Below, in pieces: positions 1 to 6,109 of a stretch of 12,712 nucleotides of DNA. The stretch spans positions 1-12,712 of the forward strand of contig WAON01000264.1 of assembly GCA_015521265.1 (NCBI GenBank). Direction: 5' to 3'. The notes beneath the pieces were generated by a model. It saw only the letters and a list, made by a program, of their open reading frames with translations, did not search any database and was not told the DNA's origin. The position numbers were made by a program, and so were the translations under genes. Source of the stretch: Desulfurococcales archaeon. Lineage in GTDB: Archaea; Thermoproteota; Thermoprotei_A; Sulfolobales; Desulfurococcaceae. Position 1 is the first letter of the stretch. Each line of letters starts with the position of its first letter.

Positions 1-2
1 AC

Positions 3-305
3 AGGGAAGAGCATCCATCGCTAAACAGGATATATAGTTTAGTGAAGGAGAAGATGCCGACGGTAAGCTTCTCAACATTATATACTACCCTCAAAAAATT
101 AGAAGAGATCGGTTTAATAAGGCTCTTCAGCTTCAAGGGCGAGACAAGGATCGAGACTAATACTAGGGAACACATAAACATTATTAATACAGGGTCGGAA
201 ATAATAAGGGATTACATGGATGATGAACTAGTAAGAGAGATCAAGGAGAAGCTAGGCATCAAGAAGGGCCGAGCCCTAATAAACATTATAATCTACAACG
301 AGTAA
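3..305 (+). CDS. Fur/PerR-family winged-helix regulator, 5'-truncated by window edge
   Basis: The frame is open to the left edge with no stop, so the GTG at 42 is probably internal and the gene starts outside the window. The visible part reads REEHPSLNRIYSLVKEKMPT then VSFSTLYTTLKKLEEIGLIR. This matches the Fur-family DNA-binding domain (HPS..IY..V, then the recognition helix 'iS.aTVYrtLk.LeeaGLi'). The RIE element that starts the dimerisation domain follows, then HINIINTGSEII, which aligns with the family's HxHxxCxxCGkI segment. Here the second His is Asn, both Cys of CxxC are absent and about two residues are missing; no distal CxxC is present. Fur-family proteins normally sense Fe, Zn, Mn or peroxide through these ligands, so this copy may have lost or altered metal sensing (inference). 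The ending TAA at 303-305 is followed by a small hairpin. PadR and MarR families fit less well. Confidence 0.7.
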   Translation, partial: REEHPSLNRIYSLVKEKMPTVSFSTLYTTLKKLEEIGLIRLFSFKGETRIETNTREHINIINTGSEIIRDYMDDELVREIKEKLGIKKGRALINIIIYNE

Positions 306-306
306 T

Positions 307-326
307 CCAGGTAATGGAAAACCTGG
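307..326 (+). terminator. Short hairpin after the Fur-like gene
   Basis: CCAGGT at 307-312 is complementary to ACCTGG at 321-326, giving a 6-bp stem and an 8-nt loop just after the stop codon. No T-run follows directly, so a terminator role is only a possibility. Confidence 0.25.
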
Positions 327-333
327 GATCAAT

Positions 334-351
334 GTTAAGCCTAGGCTTAAC
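334..351. promoter_or_regulatory. Perfect 18-bp palindrome, candidate operator
   Basis: GTTAAGCCTAGGCTTAAC is identical to its reverse complement over all 18 bases. It lies in the 112-bp gap between the Fur-like gene and tyrS, about 35-50 bp upstream of the putative tyrS TATA element. Such symmetry suits a dimeric regulator. Which protein binds, if any, is unknown. As RNA it would be a stem with no proper loop, so a DNA role is more likely. Confidence 0.45.
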
Positions 352-383
352 CTAATAAAGTATAACTTAAATTGTACCACTAT

Positions 384-391
384 GCTTTAAT
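384..391 (+). promoter_or_regulatory. Putative TATA element of tyrS
   Basis: GCTTTAAT is centred about 30 bp upstream of the ATG at 418, the spacing expected for a leaderless crenarchaeal transcript. No clear Shine-Dalgarno sequence precedes this ATG, which agrees with leaderless initiation. A second A/T-rich stretch at 352-370 is farther away. Confidence 0.4.
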
Positions 392-417
392 CATTACACC
401 GCAGAGTAGTCTCTAGT

Positions 418-1578
418 ATGCGGGGTGTTTATTTATTGGTCGACGTCGAAGAGATCATTAGGCTTGTTGAGAAGCCGCCTACCGAGGAATTATTGACTAG
501 GGAGAGGCTTAGGGAATACTTAGAGACCGGCGTAAAGCTTAAACACTATATAGGCTTCGAGATCAGCGGCTTCGTACACCTAGGGACTGGTATTGTTACT
601 ATGCAGAAAATAGCCGATCTACAGAGAGCCGGTATTAAGACAACCATATTCCTAGCAGATTATCACTCATGGATCAATAAGAAGCTCGGCGGAGACCTCG
701 AGACTATTAAGAGGGTTGCAGGAGGTTATTTCAAGGAAGCTCTTAGGATTAGCCTTGAAGCCGTAGGCGGTGACCCTGATCGTGTGGAGTACGTTATGGG
801 TTCGGAACTATACGAGAAGCTAGGCCTAAGCTACTTCGAGAAAGTACTAAGGGTTTCCATGAAGACTACACTAGCCAGGATTAGGAGGAGTATAACGATC
901 ATGGGGCGTAGGATGGGTGAGTCAATCAGCTTCGCCCAGCTAATATACGTGCCGATGCAGGTAGCAGATATCTTCGCTATGAATATTAACCTAGCACATG
1001 GAGGAATGGATCAGAGGAAAGCACACGTTATAGCAATAGATGTCGGAGACGAGTTCGGGTATAAACCGGTAGCAATGCACCACCACCTACTAATGGGCCT
1101 CAAGATCACGGAGGACCAGTGGAAGAGGATCGTTGAAGCGAGGGAGAAGGGTAGGAGGGAGGAACTCGAAGAGGGAATCATTGATGTTAAAATGTCTAAG
1201 TCTAAGCCGGAGACTGCAATATTCATACACGATGAGCCCGAGGTTATTAGGAGGAAGATTAGGAAAGCCTACTGCCCACCAAGAATAACAACCTATAACC
1301 CAGTATTCGAGATCGGAAAATACGTTGTAGCACCATGGCTTGAAAGACTCGGTAGGGAAATAATACTTGTTAACAAGAAGACGGGAGAGGAGAAAACCTA
1401 CCAATCATGGAGCATGTTGGAGAAAGACTACGTGGAGGGAAAGATTCACCCACTAGACCTTAAGAACATGATTGCAGAATACCTTATAGAAATGCTTGAG
1501 CCGGCGAGGAAATACTTCCTCGAAGGGCCCGGTAGGAAATACTATGAAGAACTAAGAAGTCTGAGGATTACTAGGTGA
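418..1578 (+). CDS. tyrS: Tyrosyl-tRNA synthetase, archaeal type
   Basis: Charges tRNA-Tyr with tyrosine using ATP in the cytoplasm. It is a class I synthetase: YIGFEISGFVHLGTG (44-58) holds the HIGH-like motif HLGT. QVADIF (181-186) carries the tyrosine-binding Asp position known from archaeal TyrRS. GGMDQRK (195-201) and the KMSKS loop (258-262) follow. The C-terminal segment with HPLDLKN and LEPARK matches the end of the Methanocaldococcus enzyme. At 386 residues it is longer than the roughly 306-residue methanogen form, with extra residues before the HIGH region (1-40) and between GGMDQRK and KMSKS. The ATG at 418 is used because a TATA-like element sits at leaderless distance; an in-frame TTG at 436 is an alternative. 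The last 27 bp overlap the convergent membrane-protein gene. TrpRS was considered, but the GGMDQRK and C-terminal segments favour TyrRS. Confidence 0.95.
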   Translation: MRGVYLLVDVEEIIRLVEKPPTEELLTRERLREYLETGVKLKHYIGFEISGFVHLGTGIVTMQKIADLQRAGIKTTIFLADYHSWINKKLGGDLETIKRVAGGYFKEALRISLEAVGGDPDRVEYVMGSELYEKLGLSYFEKVLRVSMKTTLARIRRSITIMGRRMGESISFAQLIYVPMQVADIFAMNINLAHGGMDQRKAHVIAIDVGDEFGYKPVAMHHHLLMGLKITEDQWKRIVEAREKGRREELEEGIIDVKMSKSKPETAIFIHDEPEVIRRKIRKAYCPPRITTYNPVFEIGKYVVAPWLERLGREIILVNKKTGEEKTYQSWSMLEKDYVEGKIHPLDLKNMIAEYLIEMLEPARKYFLEGPGRKYYEELRSLRITR

Positions 1579-2154
1579 ATCCATGGATAATTTCTTTACC
1601 CTTAATCTAAAGTATTGATCGATTAATTCCCCTTGTATTTTACCGGTATAGATCGGTACTATAACGATTAGCACCATACATACAACTGTGAGAATCAAGC
1701 TAATCAACCTGGTAAAGTATGAGTTACCTGTAATCGCTAAACCAAGATATGTTACAAGATAAATCAAAATTATGGAATCGATCGGCACGAATAGCCGGAT
1801 AAACTTGATCGCTGTTTTCTCGTCCCGATCAAAATAATACATGATCAAGCCGCTCTTCATAATACTATCTCTATAATGCTTATAGTCAGCCTTAAAAATA
1901 AAGGGCAGGTTTTTCTTCACTCTCCTTAGATGAAATATGATCAGGCTTGGATAAATTAAAGCTAGGATGAAACTCAGTATTATTAAGAATATATCTATTA
2001 TGTTACCATATATTAAGGCGTAAGCTATCGCTTCTATAAAAGCGAGTAGAATAAACGAATAAGATATAACAATGTATCTCGTCCTAGGGCCTTCAACTAA
2101 AACTCTCCTCCTAACATTGTAAATGTATACTAGAGACACGATTAATACGATCAA
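1552..2154 (-). CDS. Polytopic membrane protein, unknown function
   Basis: A 200-residue protein with hydrophobic segments near residues 1-12, 27-48, 52-74, 119-141 and 146-170. A basic, soluble-looking stretch (75-118) containing HLRRVKKN lies between the third and fourth, and a basic tail (RLRVKKL) ends it. The first segment is short for a membrane span. Upstream in frame there is a stop after nine codons and no other ATG, GTG or TTG, so the TTG at 2154 is the only start, with purine-rich GAGACGAGGA just before it. The coding DNA is strikingly A+T-rich (15 of 60 bases are G/C at 1981-2040), partly because of Ile codons. It stands alone, convergent with and overlapping tyrS by 27 bp, and divergent from the MTA phosphorylase gene. 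I do not recognise the family. Confidence 0.65.
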   Translation of the reverse strand: MIVLIVSLVYIYNVRRRVLVEGPRTRYIVISYSFILLAFIEAIAYALIYGNIIDIFLIILSFILALIYPSLIIFHLRRVKKNLPFIFKADYKHYRDSIMKSGLIMYYFDRDEKTAIKFIRLFVPIDSIILIYLVTYLGLAITGNSYFTRLISLILTVVCMVLIVIVPIYTGKIQGELIDQYFRLRVKKLSMDSPSNPQTS

Positions 2155-2219
2155 TCCTCGTCTCCGCTGGAAATAAGTACTTTAATCTTAATCTCCCATA
2201 ATATTCATTGATCTCGGAA

Positions 2220-2255
2220 CAATTTATATTTCTCCGTGTAAAAACTCTTGGAGGG
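2220..2255 (+). promoter_or_regulatory. TATA element and Shine-Dalgarno of the MTA phosphorylase operon
   Basis: AATTTATATT at 2221-2230 is a good archaeal TATA element. GGAGGG at 2250-2255 lies 8 nt before the ATG at 2264 and 5 nt before an in-frame TTG at 2261. The ATG spacing is the better one and decides the start. Confidence 0.55.
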
Positions 2256-2263
2256 ATTAATTG

Positions 2264-3088
2264 ATGTTCCCGCCTAGGCCTAGGTGGAGTGTTGGGATTG
2301 GTGTTATTGGTGGTAGTGGATTATACGAGATCCCTGGGCTCAGTGTCCTCGATGAGGTTAAGGTTTATACTCCATATGGTGAGCCGAGCGATAAGATCGT
2401 TATCGGGGAGTTAAAGGGTAAGAAGATAGCTTTCCTACCAAGGCATGGTAGGGGGCATAGGCTTCCTCCGCACCGGGTTAATTACCGGGCTAATATATGG
2501 GCGTTGAAGAGCCTCGGCGTTAAATGGATAGTTGCCTTCTCAGCTGTTGGTAGCCTCCGAATGGATTATAAGCCGGGAGACTTCGTCGTGCCGGATCAGT
2601 TTATCGATATGACTAAGGGTATTAGACCGCACACATTCTTTGAGGGCGGTGTTGTAGCACATGTATCAATGGCCGATCCATTCTGCGAGCATCTTAGGAG
2701 GATAATACTTGAAGCTGCAAAGGGGGTTAATGGCCTCAGGATCCATGATCGCGGAACATACATTTGTATCGAGGGGCCTAGGTTTAGTACTAGGGCTGAA
2801 TCCAGGATCTGGAAAGAAGTATTTCATGCAGATATTATCGGTATGACTCTCGTACCCGAGGTAAGCCTAGCATGTGAAGCGGAGATCTGCTATGCAACGG
2901 TAGCAATGATTACAGACTATGATGTATGGGCTGAGAAACCGGTTACTGCCGAGGAAGTATTAGAGACTATGAAGCAGAATACTATGAAGGCTAAGCAATT
3001 ACTACCAAGGATTATTGAGAAGATACCGGATAAACCGGATGAAGGGATGTGTAGTTGCTGCAAAGCACTGGAGACAGCGTTGATCTGA
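2264..3088 (+). CDS. mtnP: S-methyl-5'-thioadenosine phosphorylase
   Basis: Cleaves 5'-methylthioadenosine, the by-product of polyamine synthesis, with phosphate to adenine and 5-methylthioribose-1-phosphate. It is a trimer-type nucleoside phosphorylase of about 274 residues, normal for the family. Seen in order: GVIGGSGLYEIPG (phosphate-binding glycine loop, ~13-25), PRHGRGHRLPPHRVNYRAN (~59-77), SAVGSLR (~93-99), EGPRFSTRAE (~170-179), GMTLVPEVSLACE (~193-205) and TDYDVW (~217-222). In the last motif the two Asp mark adenine-specific MTAPs, whereas guanine/hypoxanthine PNPs have Asn. The C-terminal CSCC (~263-266) corresponds to the CXC motif known in archaeal hyperthermophilic MTAPs and linked there to disulfide stabilisation. 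The SIS-like gene downstream overlaps it by 34 bp, so the two are probably cotranscribed and coupled. An in-frame TTG at 2261 would add one residue. Confidence 0.95.
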   Translation: MFPPRPRWSVGIGVIGGSGLYEIPGLSVLDEVKVYTPYGEPSDKIVIGELKGKKIAFLPRHGRGHRLPPHRVNYRANIWALKSLGVKWIVAFSAVGSLRMDYKPGDFVVPDQFIDMTKGIRPHTFFEGGVVAHVSMADPFCEHLRRIILEAAKGVNGLRIHDRGTYICIEGPRFSTRAESRIWKEVFHADIIGMTLVPEVSLACEAEICYATVAMITDYDVWAEKPVTAEEVLETMKQNTMKAKQLLPRIIEKIPDKPDEGMCSCCKALETALI

Positions 3089-3954
3089 AAAACCTGATAA
3101 GCAGGCTCGAGAAGAGGGCTAGGGAGATACAGCCCTTTATTGAAGGCGTGTTAGAAAGGGCTAGAAGGCTAGTTGTAGCCTATCATAGGCTAGGTTATCT
3201 GCCAGCACAAGTAATCTACTGGATGACTAGTACCCTAGACGACTGGAGTAAGGTATTAATCGGAGACGCTGGTACACTAGCATACTACACCCTAGTCTAC
3301 AACGAGCCTGGTGAAACAGTATTCTTCACAACAAACCCCGCATCAGTATCAACGATACAGTTCCTACAAGCAGCAGATCTAACCGGTTACAAGATCCTGG
3401 TATTAAGCAGTGAGCCGGGAAACGATGTTGTAAGGGATAATCTTGCAAAGTACAACCCGGTATATATTGATGCAAGCGATGAACTAGAAGCCTCCCTAAT
3501 AATGGGTATAGCCGCATACAAAGCTACGGCTAAGCATTACAGGGATAAGATGGGTAGGAGGGGGGAGAGGCTCTACCTCCACGCGAAGGAGGGCTTTGCC
3601 GTTGTCGTTGACGAACTATACGCGAAGTACTCGGGGATCCTCAACGAGATCAAGAATGTAGGAGAGATACGTGTAACCGCGCCAAGGATAATAGAAGCAT
3701 CAGCAAACTATATCGTTGAAGCACTCCGAGGCAAAGGCGTTAACGCATGGTATGAGCCCATAGAATACGTTACGGGGCCGGGACATGTATTACTATTAGC
3801 TACTGGGGTAGACGAGTACTTGTTGAGGGAGAAGAGGTTTAGGCTTGGAATGACTGGTGCAAGACTACATGTTTTAGAGATGAATACTGATCCGCTTGAA
3901 GCCCAGATCTACCTTGCAATTCTCGGATACCTATACAGCCGCGTAACGGGATAA
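3055..3954 (+). CDS. SIS-like sugar-phosphate isomerase homologue (PGI/PMI-like), tentative
   Basis: A 299-residue soluble alpha/beta protein. The N-terminal half has a SIS-like layout: a glycine turn (LIGDAGTLAYYTL, ~68-80), a strand-and-helix unit (VFFTTNPASVSTIQFLQAAD) and a strand with an Asn/Asp end (ILVLSSEPGND). The second half repeats this and ends with LREKRFRLG..GARLHVLEM and a last helix (LEAQIYLAILGYLYSRV), resembling the C-terminus of archaeal bifunctional phosphoglucose/phosphomannose isomerases, which are also about 300 residues. Catalytic residues cannot be assigned with confidence. The TTG at 3055 is the only early start; the next options are a GTG at 3149 and a Met near residue 57, which would cut into the fold. 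It therefore overlaps the MTA phosphorylase gene by 34 bp. That neighbour makes a sugar-1-phosphate, so an isomerase acting on it is a reasonable but unproven idea. Confidence 0.55.
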   Translation: MLQSTGDSVDLKNLISRLEKRAREIQPFIEGVLERARRLVVAYHRLGYLPAQVIYWMTSTLDDWSKVLIGDAGTLAYYTLVYNEPGETVFFTTNPASVSTIQFLQAADLTGYKILVLSSEPGNDVVRDNLAKYNPVYIDASDELEASLIMGIAAYKATAKHYRDKMGRRGERLYLHAKEGFAVVVDELYAKYSGILNEIKNVGEIRVTAPRIIEASANYIVEALRGKGVNAWYEPIEYVTGPGHVLLLATGVDEYLLREKRFRLGMTGARLHVLEMNTDPLEAQIYLAILGYLYSRVTG

Positions 3955-3964
3955 CCTTTATACT
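3955..3964 (+). promoter_or_regulatory. Putative TATA element for the 4002-5294 gene pair
   Basis: CCTTTATACT directly follows the stop codon of the preceding gene and lies about 40 bp before the ATG at 4002. A start near 3985 would give a leader of about 15-20 nt carrying GGTAGGTG as ribosome binding site. Confidence 0.5.
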
Positions 3965-4001
3965 ATCAACCGCTTAGTAGTGTATGGGTAGGTGTTAAGG
4001 T

Positions 4002-4355
4002 ATGGGATTGACGGATAAACTACTGTATAGTTCGAAGTTTCTAGCATTAATACTATTCCTACTATACCTAGACTACGCTGTAATGACTGCCGATATAAAC
4101 CGTTACAGTATAATTTATGGAACCGCTATAGCCTTCATCCTCCTACTATACCTAGTATACTATTCTAAACTACACCGTAGCGTTAAAGAAGTATTCAGCC
4201 TAACAGCCTTCACCGCAGTATCGATAATACTGGGAGCGATCACCGGTCTAGCATTCGGCGGACTAAAAGACTTCCTAGCAAACGCATACGTATTCACATT
4301 AACACTCGCAATACTCCTACTACTCGCGTTATCATCGAGAATAGTCAAAGTCTAA
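4002..4355 (+). CDS. Small four-helix membrane protein, unknown function
   Basis: A 117-residue protein with four predicted membrane helices (about 10-29, 36-54, 65-87 and 92-111) and short, mostly charged connections (KLHRSVKE between helices 2 and 3). No signal peptide cleavage site or catalytic motif is visible. The ATG at 4002 is preceded by GGTAGGTG a few bases upstream. Another in-frame ATG at 3984 is followed by a TAA within four codons and cannot serve. The ATP-grasp gene starts 45 bp downstream on the same strand and no terminator intervenes, so the two are probably one transcript. I do not recognise the family. Confidence 0.7.
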   Translation: MGLTDKLLYSSKFLALILFLLYLDYAVMTADINRYSIIYGTAIAFILLLYLVYYSKLHRSVKEVFSLTAFTAVSIILGAITGLAFGGLKDFLANAYVFTLTLAILLLLALSSRIVKV

Positions 4356-4400
4356 CCCCCCACATATTCAAGTAGAATCCCCCAGGGGACTGATCCATAA

Positions 4401-5294
4401 TTGTATAGGATAGGAGTAATTCATCACAGGAAAGAACCGCCTTGGAGCGCTAGTGAATTATTGAAGAGTATAGGGAAACTAGGCTATGAACCGGTTTATA
4501 TTAGGATACAGGATGTGGATGTCGGAATTACTAGTGGTAGGGTTAAGGCTTGGATACATCGGGAGGAGTTAAGGGTTGACGCCGTTATTGTTAGGGGACT
4601 GGGTTTACTGTTTACACATGAATCCTTCCTACGGAGGATAGGTGTTATACGTGCACTAGAAGCCCTTATACCCGTTATTAATAATTCAAATTCAATCCTG
4701 CTAGCAAGAGACAAATGGACAACACTACTAACACTAGCACTTAAAGGACTCCCAGTACCAGACACATACCTATCAGAAAACCCCTTCACGGCGTTGAGGC
4801 TGGTTGAAACACGTGGGAGGATAGTGTATAAGCCGTTAACAGGAAGCCTAGGACTCGGATCAACACTACTAACAGATCCAGACATAGCTTTCCAAGTATC
4901 GAGAACACTGCTAAGCCATAACCAGCCATTATACCTCCAAGAATACATTGAGAAGCCAGGATACGATGTTAGAGTATTCATCGTTGGAGACCGTGTTGTA
5001 GCAGCTATGAAGAGAGTAATAAATACAACGTGGAAGACAAACATAGCCCGAGGAGCCCGCGGAGTACCACTACATAGAGAAGAAGACCCGGAAAGCTACG
5101 AGCTAGCCCTCAAAGCTACAAAAATACTAGGTTTAGACTACTCCGGAGTCGATATAATAGTCGATAAAGAAACCGGGAAACACTACATTATAGAAGTAAA
5201 CGCTTTCCCAATATGGAAGGGGCTTAGGGAAGCAACCGGAGTAGACCCAGCGCCAATCATTATAAAACACCTAGTAGACATGATTAAGAAGTAG
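4401..5294 (+). CDS. ATP-grasp ligase, RimK/LysX/MptN family
   Basis: A 297-residue ligase that should join a carboxylate to an amine through an acyl phosphate. The N-terminal domain begins MYRIGVIHH and contains VDAVIVRGLG (~59-68). The ATP-grasp part shows DK (104-105), IVYKPLTGS (~141-149), the glycine loop LGLGS (150-154), LQEYIEKPGYDVRVFIVGD (~179-197), WKTNIARGARG (~211-221), D251 and the Mg-binding EVN (265-267). The ending EVNAFPIWKGLREATGVDPA resembles glutamate ligases such as MptN, which adds glutamate to tetrahydromethanopterin, more than LysX. No LysW-like carrier gene is adjacent, which argues against lysine or arginine biosynthesis. The substrate stays open: a pterin cofactor, a protein tail or a small metabolite. 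The start is a TTG; GGGG near 4386 is a weak ribosome binding site. Likely cotranscribed with the membrane gene upstream. Confidence 0.8.
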   Translation: MYRIGVIHHRKEPPWSASELLKSIGKLGYEPVYIRIQDVDVGITSGRVKAWIHREELRVDAVIVRGLGLLFTHESFLRRIGVIRALEALIPVINNSNSILLARDKWTTLLTLALKGLPVPDTYLSENPFTALRLVETRGRIVYKPLTGSLGLGSTLLTDPDIAFQVSRTLLSHNQPLYLQEYIEKPGYDVRVFIVGDRVVAAMKRVINTTWKTNIARGARGVPLHREEDPESYELALKATKILGLDYSGVDIIVDKETGKHYIIEVNAFPIWKGLREATGVDPAPIIIKHLVDMIKK

Positions 5295-5318
5295 GGGTGA
5301 TGAATAGCAAACCATCCG

Positions 5319-5342
5319 AACCCCTACTCGTAAATAGGGGTT
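5319..5342. terminator. Hairpin between convergent genes, bidirectional terminator candidate
   Basis: AACCCCTA at 5319-5326 and TAGGGGTT at 5335-5342 are perfectly complementary, giving an 8-bp stem and an 8-nt loop. It lies between the convergent ends of the ATP-grasp gene and the membrane gene at 5374. GTAGGGG at 5291-5297, covering the ATP-grasp stop codon, can also pair with CCCCTAC at 5321-5327, so two mutually exclusive structures exist. No long T-run follows on either strand. Confidence 0.45.
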
Positions 5343-5373
5343 GTGAAGAAGAGCTCTCACCCTGACAACCTTT

Positions 5374-6000
5374 CTAACTAATAACCTCGAGGAACTGGAA
5401 TAATAGTGTTAAACCAGTTGTTAAGGGCGGGGTTGTAATGGGTATTAATACTAATGCATCTAGTAATCCATCACCGCCGATAACAATACTATACCCCCCA
5501 ACCCTCCCCAGGAAAGCCCTGGTTTCTAGTCCTAATAGTAGGGAGAATAGTGTTAATGGATACATTAAAGCATAGGTTTCATATAAACTACCGCCTAACG
5601 GGTTTGAAGCAACTGATCCTAGCGAGGATAGGTAGATAATTGATAATAGGAAATCAACGTAGACGCCTCTTCTATGAATACTTGATAATAAATATACGCC
5701 TAGCCCACCTATTAGTATTGCAATTATAAAGACAACAAGGCGATCAAGGGAGAATAATAAGTCAGAGCGTAATATTACCTCGATAGAGAAGAATAGGGGG
5801 ACTAGGAAGCTACCCGGCAGAAACCATACATTATCCACGAATCTAATCCTAGTCTTAACTCCAACTATTAGAGCCGCTATGATTAATAATGATTCAATTA
5901 TTGAGTCAAGTAATCCAGCACCTGAAACGTAGAGTATCGTAAATACTACGAGCCAATAATAAGCTACAAGTACAGCCTTAACAATTCTCTCCCCCAACAT
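5374..6000 (-). CDS. Polytopic membrane protein with GGDGxxD motif (possibly DUF1614-like)
   Basis: A 208-residue protein with about six hydrophobic helices (roughly 8-28, 32-48, 62-77, 88-106, 115-131 and 143-158) and a last hydrophobic stretch from about 180. Near the C-terminus is SIVIGGDGLLDALVLIPITT (171-190), where GGxGxxD precedes a helix. This is reminiscent of the GGAG..DG motif of DUF1614 membrane proteins, and more loosely of the GxGD segment of presenilin-type intramembrane aspartyl proteases. An intramembrane Asp (D116 in YVDFLL) also exists, but the YD and PAL motifs are not clear, so protease activity is not claimed. The ATG at 6000 follows GGTGGTTGAG. The gene stands alone, convergent with the ATP-grasp gene and divergent from the CitG-like gene. 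Confidence 0.65.
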   Translation of the reverse strand: MLGERIVKAVLVAYYWLVVFTILYVSGAGLLDSIIESLLIIAALIVGVKTRIRFVDNVWFLPGSFLVPLFFSIEVILRSDLLFSLDRLVVFIIAILIGGLGVYLLSSIHRRGVYVDFLLSIIYLSSLGSVASNPLGGSLYETYALMYPLTLFSLLLGLETRAFLGRVGGYSIVIGGDGLLDALVLIPITTPPLTTGLTLLFQFLEVIS

Positions 6001-6109
6001 AAACTCTCAACCACCATATACTCTTCAAAAATCATATTATCACACTGTTTTTATCCCGGCAGTTAGATTATTGTTTAATGTCTCTGGGATTAATAGTGGT
6101 GTTTAAGCC
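6001..6109. promoter_or_regulatory. Divergent promoter region
   Basis: For the plus-strand gene, TTGTTTAATG at 6071-6080 lies 30-39 bp before the TTG start at 6110 and fits a TATA element for a nearly leaderless transcript. For the minus-strand gene, A/T-rich elements are seen at 6014-6021 (GTATATGG on that strand) and 6029-6041. The second has the better distance. Confidence 0.35.

Noticed and set aside
42..305. GTG at 42 as the true start of the Fur-like gene
   Set aside because: The frame upstream is open and encodes conserved Fur N-terminal residues (EEHPSLNRIYSLV), so the gene extends past the window edge.
1090..1404. A 104-codon open frame on the minus strand inside tyrS
   Set aside because: It lies wholly within a certain gene and its translation shows no domain; it is a shadow of tyrS.
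2273..2284. 12-bp palindrome CCTAGGCCTAGG at the start of the MTA phosphorylase gene
   Set aside because: It lies within codons for Pro-Arg-Pro-Arg, and CCTAGG is frequent in this DNA, so it probably arises from codon use.
4496..5044. A 182-codon open frame on the minus strand inside the ATP-grasp gene
   Set aside because: The plus-strand frame carries all ATP-grasp motifs; the antisense frame is Ser/Thr/Leu-rich with no recognisable pattern and no promoter.
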